Assembly: GCA_963777565.1 (NCBI GenBank)
Contig: CAVZQZ010000009.1
Location: 682,001-746,000, forward strand
Length of the DNA stretch: 64,000 nt
Direction of reading: 5' to 3'
Source: CALMEC01 sp963777565
GTDB lineage: Bacteria > Actinomycetota > Thermoleophilia > Miltoncostaeales > Miltoncostaeaceae
Positions within the stretch are counted from its first letter, which is position 1; each line of letters opens with the position of its first letter. Under the pieces are notes generated by a model. The model saw only the letters and a list, made by a program, of their open reading frames with translations, made no database searches and had not been told where the DNA came from. Position numbers and translations under genes: made by a program. Positions 8,234 through 18,381 of this stretch are shown piece by piece.

Positions 8234-9133
8234 CTAGTTGATCGCCCCGTTGATCTTCGGATTGTCGATGGCCCCGTCCTGAACCCCCCACTTCGTGAGG
8301 ATCGCCGTGTAGGTACCGTTGGCGATCAGCACCTTGAGCGCGTCGAGGAGCGGCTGGGCCATGCCGTTCCCCTTGGGAATCGCGATGCCGTAGGGGAACG
8401 GCCCGTAGGGCTCGCCGGAGAGCTTGAACTCGCCGTTGGACTTGTTGACGAAGTCGGCGGCGGGAGGCAGGTCGGCCATTCCGACATCTCCCCGGTCGCT
8501 CGTGAGGGCGAGGTTCGCGGCGTTCTGATCCGGGAAGACGCGGACGGTCACGCCCGGCTTGCCCGCCTTCTTGCACTCCGCGTTCTGCGTGGTGGCGTCG
8601 GCAGCTTGCGTCGTCCCACGCTGGGCGGCGACCGTGTGACCGCAGAGGTCGGCGAGCCCGTTGATCGTCGGCCCCCCGTCCGCCTTCACGAAGAAGGCGG
8701 TCTTGGCCTCGAAGTAGGTGACGAAGTCGACGACCTTCTCGCGCTCCTTGTTGTCCGTGAACGACGACATGCCGAGGTCGTACCTGCCGGCTGCGAGGCC
8801 CGGGATGATGCCGTCGAAGGTCGTGACGACGACCTTGACCTGGAGGCCCATGACTTCTCCAAGGGCCTTGGCGAGGTCGGGGTCCATGCCCTCCACGGTC
8901 TTCCCGTCGGCGCCAATGAACTCGTTCGGCGGGTATGCCCCGTCGGAGGCGACGGTCAGTGTGCCTTTCGACCTGACCGCTGCGGGAACAGCCGCCGAGA
9001 TCGTGGGGTCGGCCGTCACGGCGCCGGTGGTCGTCGAGCTCGAGGTGCTGTCGCCACCGCAGCCCGCCGCGAGCACGGCGACGAGGGCAACGAACACGAA
9101 CCCGCCAACATGGGAGATCCTCGGCCGCTTCAC
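8234..9133 (-). CDS. Polar amino-acid ABC transporter substrate-binding lipoprotein
   Basis: Started at the GTG at 9133, which has AGGAAAGGA just upstream; the open frame to 9193 adds an implausible N-terminus. The 299-aa product has a lipoprotein signal peptide with lipobox LAAGC (Cys about 25), then a Ser/Thr linker and a periplasmic-binding-protein type 2 fold. Signatures include LTVASDGAYPPNEF, VEGMDPDLAKALGEVMGL, GRYDLGMSSFTDNKEREKVVDF and GIAIPKGNGMAQPL. It is first in the operon and probably delivers an amino acid or related solute to the permease. Confidence 0.93.
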   Translation of the reverse strand: MKRPRISHVGGFVFVALVAVLAAGCGGDSTSSSTTTGAVTADPTISAAVPAAVRSKGTLTVASDGAYPPNEFIGADGKTVEGMDPDLAKALGEVMGLQVKVVVTTFDGIIPGLAAGRYDLGMSSFTDNKEREKVVDFVTYFEAKTAFFVKADGGPTINGLADLCGHTVAAQRGTTQAADATTQNAECKKAGKPGVTVRVFPDQNAANLALTSDRGDVGMADLPPAADFVNKSNGEFKLSGEPYGPFPYGIAIPKGNGMAQPLLDALKVLIANGTYTAILTKWGVQDGAIDNPKINGAIN

Positions 9134-9295
9134 GAGTCGATCCTTTCCTCCGCTGAACGCCGGGTGCCGGTCTGTCCCGACGGGATATCGCACTGTACCG
9201 GCGCAAGGGTCACGTCACACCCCCCGGCCAGCGGCGATGTGCGCCATGCGCCGCGCCTCATTTCGCGAAGTGCCCGGAATCGCGTGGCTGTGGGA

Positions 9296-9368
9296 TGGGC
9301 CGTACTGGGCTCGAACCAGTGACCCCCAGCTTGTCGAGCTGGTGCTCTCCCAACTGAGCTAACGGCCC
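9296..9368 (-). tRNA. tRNA-Val (anticodon GAC)
   Basis: A 73-nt cloverleaf: acceptor GGGCCGT/ACGGCCC, D arm with GCTC...GAGC, anticodon stem CCAGC/GCTGG enclosing loop TCGACAA (anticodon GAC), and a T arm with TTCGAAC. The 3' CCA is not encoded. Confidence 0.95.
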
Positions 9369-9452
9369 CGAGGCGCAGAAGTCTACCAGCCTGTCCCCGC
9401 CCGCCGGATCGGCGCCGGCCCCCTCGGGAAGGCGGTTGGTAGCGTGCCGCCC

Positions 9453-10628
9453 ATGGCGAGCACGGCCAGCGCGACGAAGCCGACCGACGTCGGGCGGTCG
9501 GATCGGCCGTACGACGTCGGCATCGCCGGCGCGGGGCAGCTCGCACGGATGACCTGCCTCGCCGCGTGGCCGCTCGGCATCAACGTCTGCGTGCTGGGAG
9601 CGCCCGACGAGCCGGCATCGGGCCTTGCCGCCGGAGTCGTCGACGGCGACTGGCGCGACGCCGCCGCCGTCGCCCGGCTCGGCACCCTCGCGGGTGTCGT
9701 CACGCTCGAGAACGAATTCGTCGACGCTGCCGCGCTCGCCGCCGTCGAGGCGGCCGGAACGCCGGTGCGCCCCGACTCCGCCACGATTGCCCTCGTCCAG
9801 GACAAGGCCCTTCAAAAGGCGCTCCTGCGCGAGCACGGCCTGCCGGTACCCCGGTTCGAGGTCGCCCACACGGCGGGCGAGCTCGACGCCCTCGGCCGCG
9901 ACCTGGGCTGGCCCCTGATGCTGAAGTCACGCAAGCTCGGCTATGACGGCTACGGCAACGCGACGTGCGCCACACCCGCGGAGGCCGCGGCGGCGTTCGA
10001 GCGCCTCGACCGCGGCGACGGGGTGCTCGTCGAGGAGTTCGTGCCGTTCGAGCGCGAGCTCGCGGTGATCGTCGCCCGGCGGGCGGGCGGGGAGGCGCTC
10101 CCCTACCCGATCACCGAGACGCGCCAGCGCGACCACGTGTGCCACGAGGTGCTGGTGCCCGCGCCGATCGACCCGGGCGAGGCGGAGCACGCCGAGGACA
10201 TCGCCGTCGCGGCGGCGTCAGCGGCCCGCGCGGTCGGCGTGATGGGCGTCGAGCTGTTCGCGCTGCCAGGTGGTCGCACCCTCGTCAACGAGCTTGCGCC
10301 CCGGCCGCACAACTCCGGCCACTACACCATCGAGGCGTGCCAGACCTCCCAGTTCGAGAACCACCTGCGCGGCGTGCTCGACCTGCCGCTCGGCGCGGTC
10401 GACCTGCGCTCGCCGTCGGCCGTCATGGTCAACCTGCTCGGCACCCGCGACGGCGACGCCCGCACCCGCATCGCCGGCGCCCTGGCGGTGCCCGGAGCGC
10501 ACCTTCACCTCTACGGAAAGCGCGAGGTCCGCGTGCGGCGCAAGATGGGGCACATCACGGTGCTGGGCGGAACGATCGAAGACGCCCTCCGACGTGCGCG
10601 CCGGGCGGCGGCGGAGGTTGCGCTGTGA
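9453..10628 (+). CDS. purK: N5-carboxyaminoimidazole ribonucleotide synthase
   Basis: A 391-aa ATP-grasp enzyme of purine synthesis converting AIR, bicarbonate and ATP into N5-CAIR. It has an N-terminal GIAGAGQLARM pre-ATP-grasp fold, VTLENEFVD, QDKALQKALL, the ATP-grasp core LMLKSRKLGYDGYGN and VLVEEFVPFERELAVIV, then ELAPRPHNSGHYTIEAC and a PurK C-terminal domain (HLHLYGK...RKMGHITVLG). The ATG at 9453 is preferred; a GTG at 9444 is in frame. It overlaps purE by four bases (GTGA), giving the usual purK-purE pair. Confidence 0.96.
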   Translation: MASTASATKPTDVGRSDRPYDVGIAGAGQLARMTCLAAWPLGINVCVLGAPDEPASGLAAGVVDGDWRDAAAVARLGTLAGVVTLENEFVDAAALAAVEAAGTPVRPDSATIALVQDKALQKALLREHGLPVPRFEVAHTAGELDALGRDLGWPLMLKSRKLGYDGYGNATCATPAEAAAAFERLDRGDGVLVEEFVPFERELAVIVARRAGGEALPYPITETRQRDHVCHEVLVPAPIDPGEAEHAEDIAVAAASAARAVGVMGVELFALPGGRTLVNELAPRPHNSGHYTIEACQTSQFENHLRGVLDLPLGAVDLRSPSAVMVNLLGTRDGDARTRIAGALAVPGAHLHLYGKREVRVRRKMGHITVLGGTIEDALRRARRAAAEVAL

Positions 10629-11134
10629 TCGCGACCCTCGTGGGCGTCGTGATGGGAAGCGACAGCGACCTGCCGGTCATGTCGGCGGCCGCGAAGGTGC
10701 TCGGCGAGCTCGACGTGCCGCACGAGGTCAAGGTCGTCTCAGCGCACCGCACGCCGCTCGACATGATCGCCTACGGCCAGTCCGCCGCGGAGCGCGGGCT
10801 CAAGGTCATCATCGCCGGCGCCGGCGGGGCGGCCCACCTGCCGGGAATGCTCGCCGCGGTCACGATCCTCCCGGTGATCGGCGTTCCGGTGCGGACCTCC
10901 GCGCTCGACGGCATGGACTCGCTCCTGTCGATCGTGCAGATGCCGCGTGGCGTCCCGGTCGCCACCGTCGCGATCGACAACGCCCAGAACGCCGGCCTGC
11001 TCGCGGCCCAGATCCTGGCAACGTCCGACCCCGCCCTCGCGGAGCGTCTGCGGGCCCACCGGGCGACGATGGAGGCGGCCGTGGCCGAGGCGAACGCGGG
11101 CCTCGCGGAGCGACTCGATGCGCCACCCGGCTGA
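10625..11134 (+). CDS. purE: N5-carboxyaminoimidazole ribonucleotide mutase
   Basis: A 169-aa class I PurE that converts N5-CAIR to CAIR as a homo-octamer. The GTG start at 10625 lies inside the purK stop. Diagnostic segments are VGVVMGSDSDLPVM, VVSAHRTPLDM (with the catalytic His), IAGAGGAAHLPGM and GVPVRTSALDGMDSLLSIVQMPRGVPVATVAIDNAQNAGLLAAQIL. It is the last gene of the pur pair; the palindromes at 11139-11190 follow its stop. Confidence 0.96.
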   Translation: MIATLVGVVMGSDSDLPVMSAAAKVLGELDVPHEVKVVSAHRTPLDMIAYGQSAAERGLKVIIAGAGGAAHLPGMLAAVTILPVIGVPVRTSALDGMDSLLSIVQMPRGVPVATVAIDNAQNAGLLAAQILATSDPALAERLRAHRATMEAAVAEANAGLAERLDAPPG

Positions 11135-11138
11135 CCGC

Positions 11139-11190
11139 GTTCGCCACCTGGCGAAACGGGCGGCGCGCGGTTTCGCCACGTGGCGAAACC
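11139..11190. promoter_or_regulatory. Two near-identical palindromes upstream of glutamine synthetase
   Basis: GTTCGCCACCTGGCGAAAC (11139-11157) and a perfect 22-bp palindrome with core TTTCGCCACGTGGCGAAA (11169-11190) lie 31 bp apart between purE and the type III glutamine synthetase. There is no T tract, which argues against an intrinsic terminator. Paired palindromes of the same sequence are better explained as a double operator. A role as a purE transcript hairpin is the alternative. Confidence 0.55.
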
Positions 11191-11318
11191 CTCCGCCGAG
11201 GGCGGTCATGTAGAAACCCGAGGAGACAGGCGAATCTGCCTCGGCCATCAACAAGAATGCCCTGGTCCCGGCCCGTGTCCGCGGGCTTCCCGGCGGGGGC
11301 AAGGAGGACGACATACAC

Positions 11319-13485
<2,167 letters not shown>

Positions 13486-13623
13486 CGACGACGGCCTGCA
13501 CCCCCGTCGCCTCTCGTCGGCCTCGGCCGCTCCCTCCCGGAGCTGCCGAGGTCGACGTCATTTCGGCCCCGGCGCACGATCGCGTAGAGTCGCCCCCGCA
13601 CACAACGCCCGAGGGAGGGTTCA

Positions 13624-13737
13624 TTGGGACGAGGCGCCCGGAAGAGCACCCGTTGGAAGAAGGACCGTCAGCGCAAGAAGAAGGACCGCGACAAGCGGCA
13701 GGTGGAGACGGCAAAGGCGGCGGCCGCCCAGCGCTAG
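13624..13737 (+). CDS. 37-aa very basic protein, TTG start
   Basis: A TTG at 13624 preceded by GAGGGAGGG opens a 37-codon frame starting (M)GRGARKSTRWKKDRQRKKKD and ending in an Ala-rich stretch before TAG. Over 40% of the residues are Lys or Arg. Charge and size resemble small ribosome-associated or nucleic-acid-binding proteins, but I do not recognise the family. Support is the strong ribosome site, clear stop and isolated intergenic location between glutamine synthetase and the DUF429 gene. Confidence 0.6.
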   Translation: MGRGARKSTRWKKDRQRKKKDRDKRQVETAKAAAAQR

Positions 13738-13750
13738 CCCCGTCGTCGCG

Positions 13751-14440
13751 GTGGATCCGGTGAGCGTTGAGGGCCGGGCACCGCTCGTGGTGATCGGCGT
13801 CGACGGTTGGCGCGGCGGATGGGTCGCCGTCACGCTCGACGACGGTGCCGGGATCTCAGTCACCGCGCATGCGACCTTCGCCGACGTCTTGGATTCCGCA
13901 GGCGATGCGGCCGTGATCGGCGTCGATATTCCGATCGGCCTTCCGGACGAGCCGGATCGGCCTGCCGACGTTGCGGCACGGCAGGCGCTCTCGCCGCACT
14001 CGAGCCGGGTCTTCCCGACCTTTCCCCGGCACGTCCTCGACGCCCCGACGCACGCGGAGGCGATCGGCCGGTGCGGGGACGGCCCGAAGATCAGCAGCCA
14101 GGCGTTCGCGTTGAGCGCCAAGATCCTGGAGGTCGACGCTCACCGCGGCGACGGGCGCATCCATGAGGTGCACCCCGAGTTGTCGTTCGCAGCGATCGGG
14201 GGATCGCCCCTACCCTCGAAGCGCTCCTGGAATGGGGCGTCCGCGCGCCGGCGGCTGATCGCCGAAGTCGGCATCGAGATCCCCGACGAACTCGGGGACG
14301 CGGGCCGGGTGCCGCCTGACGACGTGCTCGATGCGGCCGCCGCGGCGTGGACCGCTGGCCGGATTGCCCTCGGACGTGCCATCTGCCTTCCGGCCGATCC
14401 GCCGCTCCAGGACGGCCGGCCCGTCGCGATCTGGGTCTAG
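13751..14440 (+). CDS. DUF429 family protein (predicted RNase H-like fold)
   Basis: A 229-aa protein with a GTG at 13751 (a GTG at 13760 is also possible). It has the DUF429 pattern: VIGVDGWRGGWVAV at the N-terminus, DAAVIGVDIPIGLPD, a conserved block RVFPTFPRHVLDAPTHAEA, SSQAFALSAKILEVD, HEVHPELSFAAI, and a C-terminal DDVLDAAAAAWTAGRIA. The Asp/Glu positions in these motifs are consistent with a metal-binding RNase H-like nuclease fold, but no biochemical function is established for the family. It stands alone with no operon partner. Confidence 0.8.
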   Translation: MDPVSVEGRAPLVVIGVDGWRGGWVAVTLDDGAGISVTAHATFADVLDSAGDAAVIGVDIPIGLPDEPDRPADVAARQALSPHSSRVFPTFPRHVLDAPTHAEAIGRCGDGPKISSQAFALSAKILEVDAHRGDGRIHEVHPELSFAAIGGSPLPSKRSWNGASARRRLIAEVGIEIPDELGDAGRVPPDDVLDAAAAAWTAGRIALGRAICLPADPPLQDGRPVAIWV

Positions 14441-14497
14441 TGCTCGACCTCAGACGCCGACGTTCGAGAGCCGGCCGTTTGCCCCCCTCGTTCCCGG

Positions 14498-15166
14498 TTA
14501 CGTGCCGGTGAACCGCGGTCCGTCGAGACGGTCGATGGTGGTGAACTCCTCGACGGGGCGGCGGCGGAGCTTGGTGAGCTGCTTCACCGGCCGGCCGAGC
14601 GGGATGAGCGCGCAAACCGCCGCATGGCGAGGCAGGCCCAGCAACGTCTGGGCCTCCGGCTCACGGTTCGCGAGGGAGGTGGTGATGACCCCTCCGTAGC
14701 CCTCGTTGCGGGCGGCCAGCAGGATGTTCTGCACGAACGGGTAGACCGACGCGCCGGAGATGACGCCGACGCGGTCGAGGTCGCGGTCGAAGCTCGCGAC
14801 GACGGACAGGTCGACGTACACGACGAGCAGGACCGGCACGTCGACGAGGCTGTCGAGGAACCCCGACCGGAGCGTCCACCGGCTCGCCTCCTCCGGGTCC
14901 ACCCGCGACGGGATCACCGTGTTCCAGGGCGCCTCGCCCAGTTGCACCTGCGCCATGTACACAGCCATCGGCGCCTTGCACAGCTCCGCAAGCTGCCTGC
15001 GCACCTCACGGTCGCGTACGACGATGACCCCCTGGCCCTGCCGGTTGCCGCCGCTTGGCGCGAAGCGGGCGTTGTCGAGGATCCGGTAGAGCACCTCGTC
15101 CGGCATCGGCTCGTCGCTGAACTCGCGACAGGCGAAGGTGGTGCGCATCACGTCGTTGAGTTCCAC
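14498..15166 (-). CDS. Nitroreductase-family flavoprotein
   Basis: A 222-aa protein from the GTG at 15166; upstream in-frame sequence belongs to a decayed gene. Nitroreductase hallmarks are MRTTFACREFSDEPMPDEVLYRIL, ARFAPSGGNRQGQGVIVVRD (FMN phosphate contacts), GASVYPFVQNILLAARNEGYGGVIT and the C-terminal LGLPRHAAVCALIPLGRPVKQ...RRRPVEEFTTID. The family uses FMN and NAD(P)H to reduce nitro, quinone or enoyl substrates, usually as a homodimer. The physiological substrate is not evident. The start codon lies only 18 bp from the relic of an EamA transporter. Confidence 0.87.
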   Translation of the reverse strand: MELNDVMRTTFACREFSDEPMPDEVLYRILDNARFAPSGGNRQGQGVIVVRDREVRRQLAELCKAPMAVYMAQVQLGEAPWNTVIPSRVDPEEASRWTLRSGFLDSLVDVPVLLVVYVDLSVVASFDRDLDRVGVISGASVYPFVQNILLAARNEGYGGVITTSLANREPEAQTLLGLPRHAAVCALIPLGRPVKQLTKLRRRPVEEFTTIDRLDGPRFTGT

Positions 15167-15179
15167 GGCGACGATTCTG

Positions 15180-15535
15180 TCAGTTCCCCGCGGGCCACCC
15201 ACCCGGCTCGCCAGGTGCGCCCCCCACGAGCAGCACCGTCCCGGTGATGGCGACGGGCTGCAGCCGCCTGGGCAGTCGTCTGAACAGGACGGTCGCCAAG
15301 CCGACGGCGAATATCGGCACCCCCGGCGTTGGTCATCCCGGCAGGGACGAGTCGACGTGCCGCTGGGCGATCGGAAGGAGCGGGAAGGGAAATTGCCACC
15401 CAGACCAGCCCGAGGAACCAGGAGTGCGGTGCGTCGCGCGGCGACAACGGCGGGCGCGAAGTGCTCCACGTCCGACGGCAATCAAAGAGAACAAGGCGCC
15501 CCACACCACTCAACAGAACCCGAAGAGTCCCAGTC
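15180..15535 (-). pseudogene. EamA/DMT-family transporter relic
   Basis: Translating the minus strand in shifting frames recovers VVWGALFSLIAVGRGALRAR, LVWVAISLP, LLPIAQRHVDSSLPG, MTNAG, then GVPIFAVGLATVLFRRLP-RRLQPVAITGTVLLVGG and a stop at 15180. This order (substrate-channel helix, PIAQ...DSS..G motif, RR loop, VGG helix) is that of an EamA-domain drug/metabolite exporter half. Frame breaks fall at the PLP/LLPI junction and at a GGGGG run. Only one repeat unit is recognisable, so the gene is truncated as well as frameshifted. Confidence 0.55.
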
Positions 15536-15697
15536 GACCGACCCGCCCCCTGCGGCCGGCTGCCCTCGGTGGTGCGGATCAGCCGATCGCCGGCACCGCG
15601 TCCGCTTTTGGTCCCGGCCATCCGCGCACGCGAGACGTCCGCGCGGACGGACGCGCGCCGCGGGGACGCCCGCCGGGACATCCGGCTCCCGGCGTGC

Positions 15698-16681
15698 TCA
15701 GGGCCCCGGCCGGTCCGGATCGGAGTGAGGCCGGCCGGGCGCGTCGGACGGCGACGCCGGCGGGGGCTGGCGGACGAAGAGCCCGCGCACCGCGCGCTCG
15801 ACCTTCCCGCGGAGCGGCTCCGGGGGGCCGGGCACCTGCGGCCGGCCCCATTCGGCGGCGACGCTCGCGCCGATCAGGAGGGCCGACGCGTACAGGTAGA
15901 CCGAGTAGAGGAAGACGAGCACGCTGGTCAAGGAGCCGTAGATGAGGCTCCACTGGGTCGTCCGCGCGTACAGCAGCCCGGAGGCGAGGGAGATGAAGGC
16001 GAGCATGACGGCGGTCACGCAGGCCCCCGCGAGCGCCTGCGTGAAGCGCAGGCCCGCCGACGGCACGAACCGGTAGAGGAGCATCGCCGTCACGACCGAC
16101 AGGACGAACGGGAACCCGGCTGCGAGGACCCTCTCGACGGTGGCGCCCTCCGGGCCGAAGCGGCTGACGAGGCCCGCCGCGGCCTCCGCCACGAGGCCGA
16201 AGCCCACCGAGAGGACGACGAGGACGGCCACACCCGCGACGAGGACGAGGTCGAAGAGCTTTCCGCGGACGACGGGGCGCTCGTCGTCGACGCCCATCGC
16301 CGCCTCGAGGCCGGCGCGGATCGCGCCCATCATCGCGGACGCCGCCCAGAGGAAGGCGAGGAGGCTGATCAGGCCCGCGGCGCTCGCCGGCGTTGCGATC
16401 CCGTTGATCGCGTCTTCGACGTTGGCGCTCCCGGCGTCGTCCACGGGGAGCACGTCGACGATCGCGGTGACGACCCTGTCCCGCAGGTCGTCGTCCTGGA
16501 GCACCAGGCCGAACACCGACAGGAGCACGATGGCCAGCGGCGCGAGCGAGAAGAGGACGCGGTAGGCGATCCCGGCGGCGTGCTGCGTGCAGCCGGCGCT
16601 GAAGAAGCGCGACACAGCCGACGCGATGACCCGGGGAAGCCGCCGGAGGCCCGCGAAGCGCTCGGGGGGAGATGTCGCCAC
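15698..16681 (-). CDS. YihY/BrkB-family inner membrane protein
   Basis: A 327-aa membrane protein from the GTG at 16681; the open frame continues to an ATG at 16861, but that adds about 60 Arg/Pro/Gly-rich residues unlike the family. Six hydrophobic helices follow the motif SAGCTQHAAGIAYRVLFSLAPLAIVLL. Later signatures are LLAFLWAASAMMGAIRAGLEAAMGV, GLRFTQALAGACVTAVMLAF, and YGSLTSVLVFLYSVYLYASALLIGA. The family was once called RNase BN, but that activity belongs elsewhere; its true function is unknown, with transport suggested. It has a short Pro-rich cytoplasmic C-tail. Confidence 0.85.
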   Translation of the reverse strand: MATSPPERFAGLRRLPRVIASAVSRFFSAGCTQHAAGIAYRVLFSLAPLAIVLLSVFGLVLQDDDLRDRVVTAIVDVLPVDDAGSANVEDAINGIATPASAAGLISLLAFLWAASAMMGAIRAGLEAAMGVDDERPVVRGKLFDLVLVAGVAVLVVLSVGFGLVAEAAAGLVSRFGPEGATVERVLAAGFPFVLSVVTAMLLYRFVPSAGLRFTQALAGACVTAVMLAFISLASGLLYARTTQWSLIYGSLTSVLVFLYSVYLYASALLIGASVAAEWGRPQVPGPPEPLRGKVERAVRGLFVRQPPPASPSDAPGRPHSDPDRPGP

Positions 16682-17200
16682 GCCGCTCAGCGGGCGGTGC
16701 CCGCCGGTGCGGTCCGGGAGTCCCGGACGACCGAGTCTCGCGGCGCGATGTCTCTCACTCCAGCCTCCTGGGGGAACGGGCGTCGAAGTATCGCTCAGGT
16801 TGCGGAGCGCACGCCGTGGTCCACTCGTCGGAGTGCCCGTCCTCTTGACCGGCGGAACCACCGAAAGCGGTATCCGTGGATTCCCTCATTGACGCCACCC
16901 GCGCCGCGGGAGATGCTGCGTTTGATCGTCGGGCCTGAGTATCGGTTCCGAGGGCACGGCACCACCCTTGCTTCCATGTGAAGAACCTCTACGGAGGCTC
17001 TTTCAGACGGGGCAGTAGGCCCCGTAGGGCAGGGAACGGCAGCCGACTCCCCCAACCAACCATTCGGGCCCGGCGGTCGTTGTCCGCGGGACGAGGCCAT
17101 CGTTCTGGCGGGCGGACTCGTTCGATCGGAGCCGCTGTTTACGTCACCCGCCCATGGGTACTAGTCGGGTACATCCATCAACTCGCGAGGAGAAGGCGCG
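16682..17200. other. Intergenic stretch with one short hairpin
   Basis: No convincing coding sequence. Positions 17007-17025 form a 7-bp stem (ACGGGGC/GCCCCGT, 5-nt loop) without a T tract. The last 20 bases carry the GAGGAGAAGG ribosome site of the gene at 17201. I recognise no riboswitch here. Confidence 0.4.
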
Positions 17201-17368
17201 ATGTCGACCCATCGGCAGAAGGACAAAGAAGAACAGAACTGGCAGAAGAAGGACGGGCAGGACGACGAGAAGCAGGCGAAGAAGCCACGTCCGGGCCGGC
17301 CTCAGGGTGGGACCGAGGGTGCCCGGCCCGCCAGGCCGGAGGAGGGTATTACGAACTCCGGCGACTAG
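17201..17368 (+). CDS. 55-aa hydrophilic protein ending RPEEGITNSGD
   Basis: The ATG at 17201 has GAGGAGAAGG upstream. The product is Lys/Gln/Asp-rich (STHRQKDKEEQNWQKKDGQ...), then Pro/Arg/Gly-rich, and ends with RPEEGITNSGD. The final 30 bp including the stop are identical to 45199-45228 on the opposite strand, where a decayed second copy lies beside an integrative-element end. The protein is probably unstructured and soluble. I do not recognise the family. The strong ribosome site and the conserved tail argue that it is a real gene. Confidence 0.65.
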   Translation: MSTHRQKDKEEQNWQKKDGQDDEKQAKKPRPGRPQGGTEGARPARPEEGITNSGD

Positions 17369-17608
17369 CCGCACGTGGCGTCCACGAGTTGAAGGGCTCG
17401 CTCGTTGGGGACGAGTTCCACACAACGGCCCCGGTAGGTGTCGGAATACGCGGTGGTCTTTCCAGCATCCGTGGACGTGACGTAGGTCAGGGAGTCCTGA
17501 AGGTGCCGCCCTCACAACCCTCGAGCGCGTGCGCGGACAGGTAATGCCGTCCGGCCCCTCCCACCTCGCGACCGCGCTGGCGTCGATGAGCGCCGCGCCC
17601 ACTGGCAC
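17365..17608 (-). pseudogene. AHSA1/SRPBCC-domain protein relic
   Basis: Minus-strand translation gives LIDASAVARWEGPDG in one frame, then EGGTF, then after a shift DSLTYVTSTDAGKTTAYSDT-YRGRCVELVPNERALQLVD and an early stop. This follows the order of AHSA1-type SRPBCC proteins (DA.A...W.PPDG...GG.F..SLTY...TGK....D.YRGR.VELVP.ER). The C-terminal third is missing and at least two frame breaks are needed. Its stop overlaps the stop of the 55-aa gene on the other strand. Confidence 0.6.
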
Positions 17609-17875
17609 GCGGCTCCTTCACATGCGACTGACGCGCGCCGATCGCACGCTCCGAATCATCCCGTGGCGCTGTACCGGCGCGCCTTGTTCATGTGAGATCC
17701 CGAACACTGGCAGCATGGGAGCAGTCACGGGCCGGTCGAATGGTCACCGTGTTCGTACGGCTAACACGAGAGCGTGAACGGCACGAACAGGCAGCGCGAA
17801 CGCATGGAGCACGGCGCCAATCTGGGCGCACGTTCCACGAACGAGGGGCCCGTCGACGCCGTGCTCGCCTATGCC

Positions 17876-18295
17876 TCAACGGTGCGCCATGGTGGGCAAC
17901 GCGCCGACCTGGCGAAGAAGCGCGACCGTGTCTGTGATCTCCCACTCTTCGACGATACGCCCGTCTTCGCAGCGGCTGATCGTGATGCCGGTGAAAGCAA
18001 CGTCCTTACCGCTCGGCGGTGTTCCGATGAGATCGCCGTCATGGGTGCCGGTGATCGTGTAGCGGGTCGCGACATAGTCGCCGTCGGTGAACTGGTGGTC
18101 GATCGCGACCCGCAGCCCGCTGAGAGCATCGCGATAGCCTTGCACCATCTTCTTGAGGCCGTCTGCCCCGCGGACCTCGTTGGGGTGGAGGACGTAATCG
18201 GCCGTGACGATGTCGTCGAGCGCGTCAAAGTTACCCTGCGACGCATTTTCGAAGCATGCCCGAACGACGGCTTTGTTCCTCTCGCTGCTGCTCAT
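17876..18295 (-). CDS. SnoaL-like (NTF2-fold) ester cyclase-type protein
   Basis: A 139-aa protein started at the ATG at 18295, which has GAGGAGG upstream; the longer frame to 18361 is unsupported. It begins SSSERNKAVVRACFENASQG and has the SnoaL-like pattern FDALDDIVTADYVLHP, GADGLKKMVQGYRDALSGLR, HQFTDGDYVATRYTITGTHDGDL, PPSGKDVAFTGITISRCEDGRIVEEWEI. This alpha+beta cone fold serves aldol cyclases, isomerases and hydrolases, so the reaction cannot be assigned. It lies upstream of and in the same direction as nothing else; the LuxR gene on the same strand begins 1.7 kb away. Confidence 0.82.
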   Translation of the reverse strand: MSSSERNKAVVRACFENASQGNFDALDDIVTADYVLHPNEVRGADGLKKMVQGYRDALSGLRVAIDHQFTDGDYVATRYTITGTHDGDLIGTPPSGKDVAFTGITISRCEDGRIVEEWEITDTVALLRQVGALPTMAHR

Positions 18296-18381
18296 CTCGT
18301 GCCTCCTCGAGTCGTTATGACCTGCCCAGCCGAGGATCGCCTCGAGCGTGTCGGGGAGCATCGGTAGGAGTACCTATCGGG

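Noticed and set aside
11139..11190. Intrinsic terminator for purE
   Set aside because: The palindromes have no T tract and are duplicated with the same sequence, which favours operators; a terminator role was not adopted as the main call.
16682..16861. 60-residue N-terminal extension of the YihY-family protein
   Set aside because: Pro/Arg/Gly-rich, no ribosome site, and outside the usual family length; the GTG at 16681 fits better.
16979..17050. Possible riboswitch (GGGGCAGTAGGCCCCG hairpin)
   Set aside because: Only one short hairpin is seen, with no conserved core of any class I know and no matching downstream gene.
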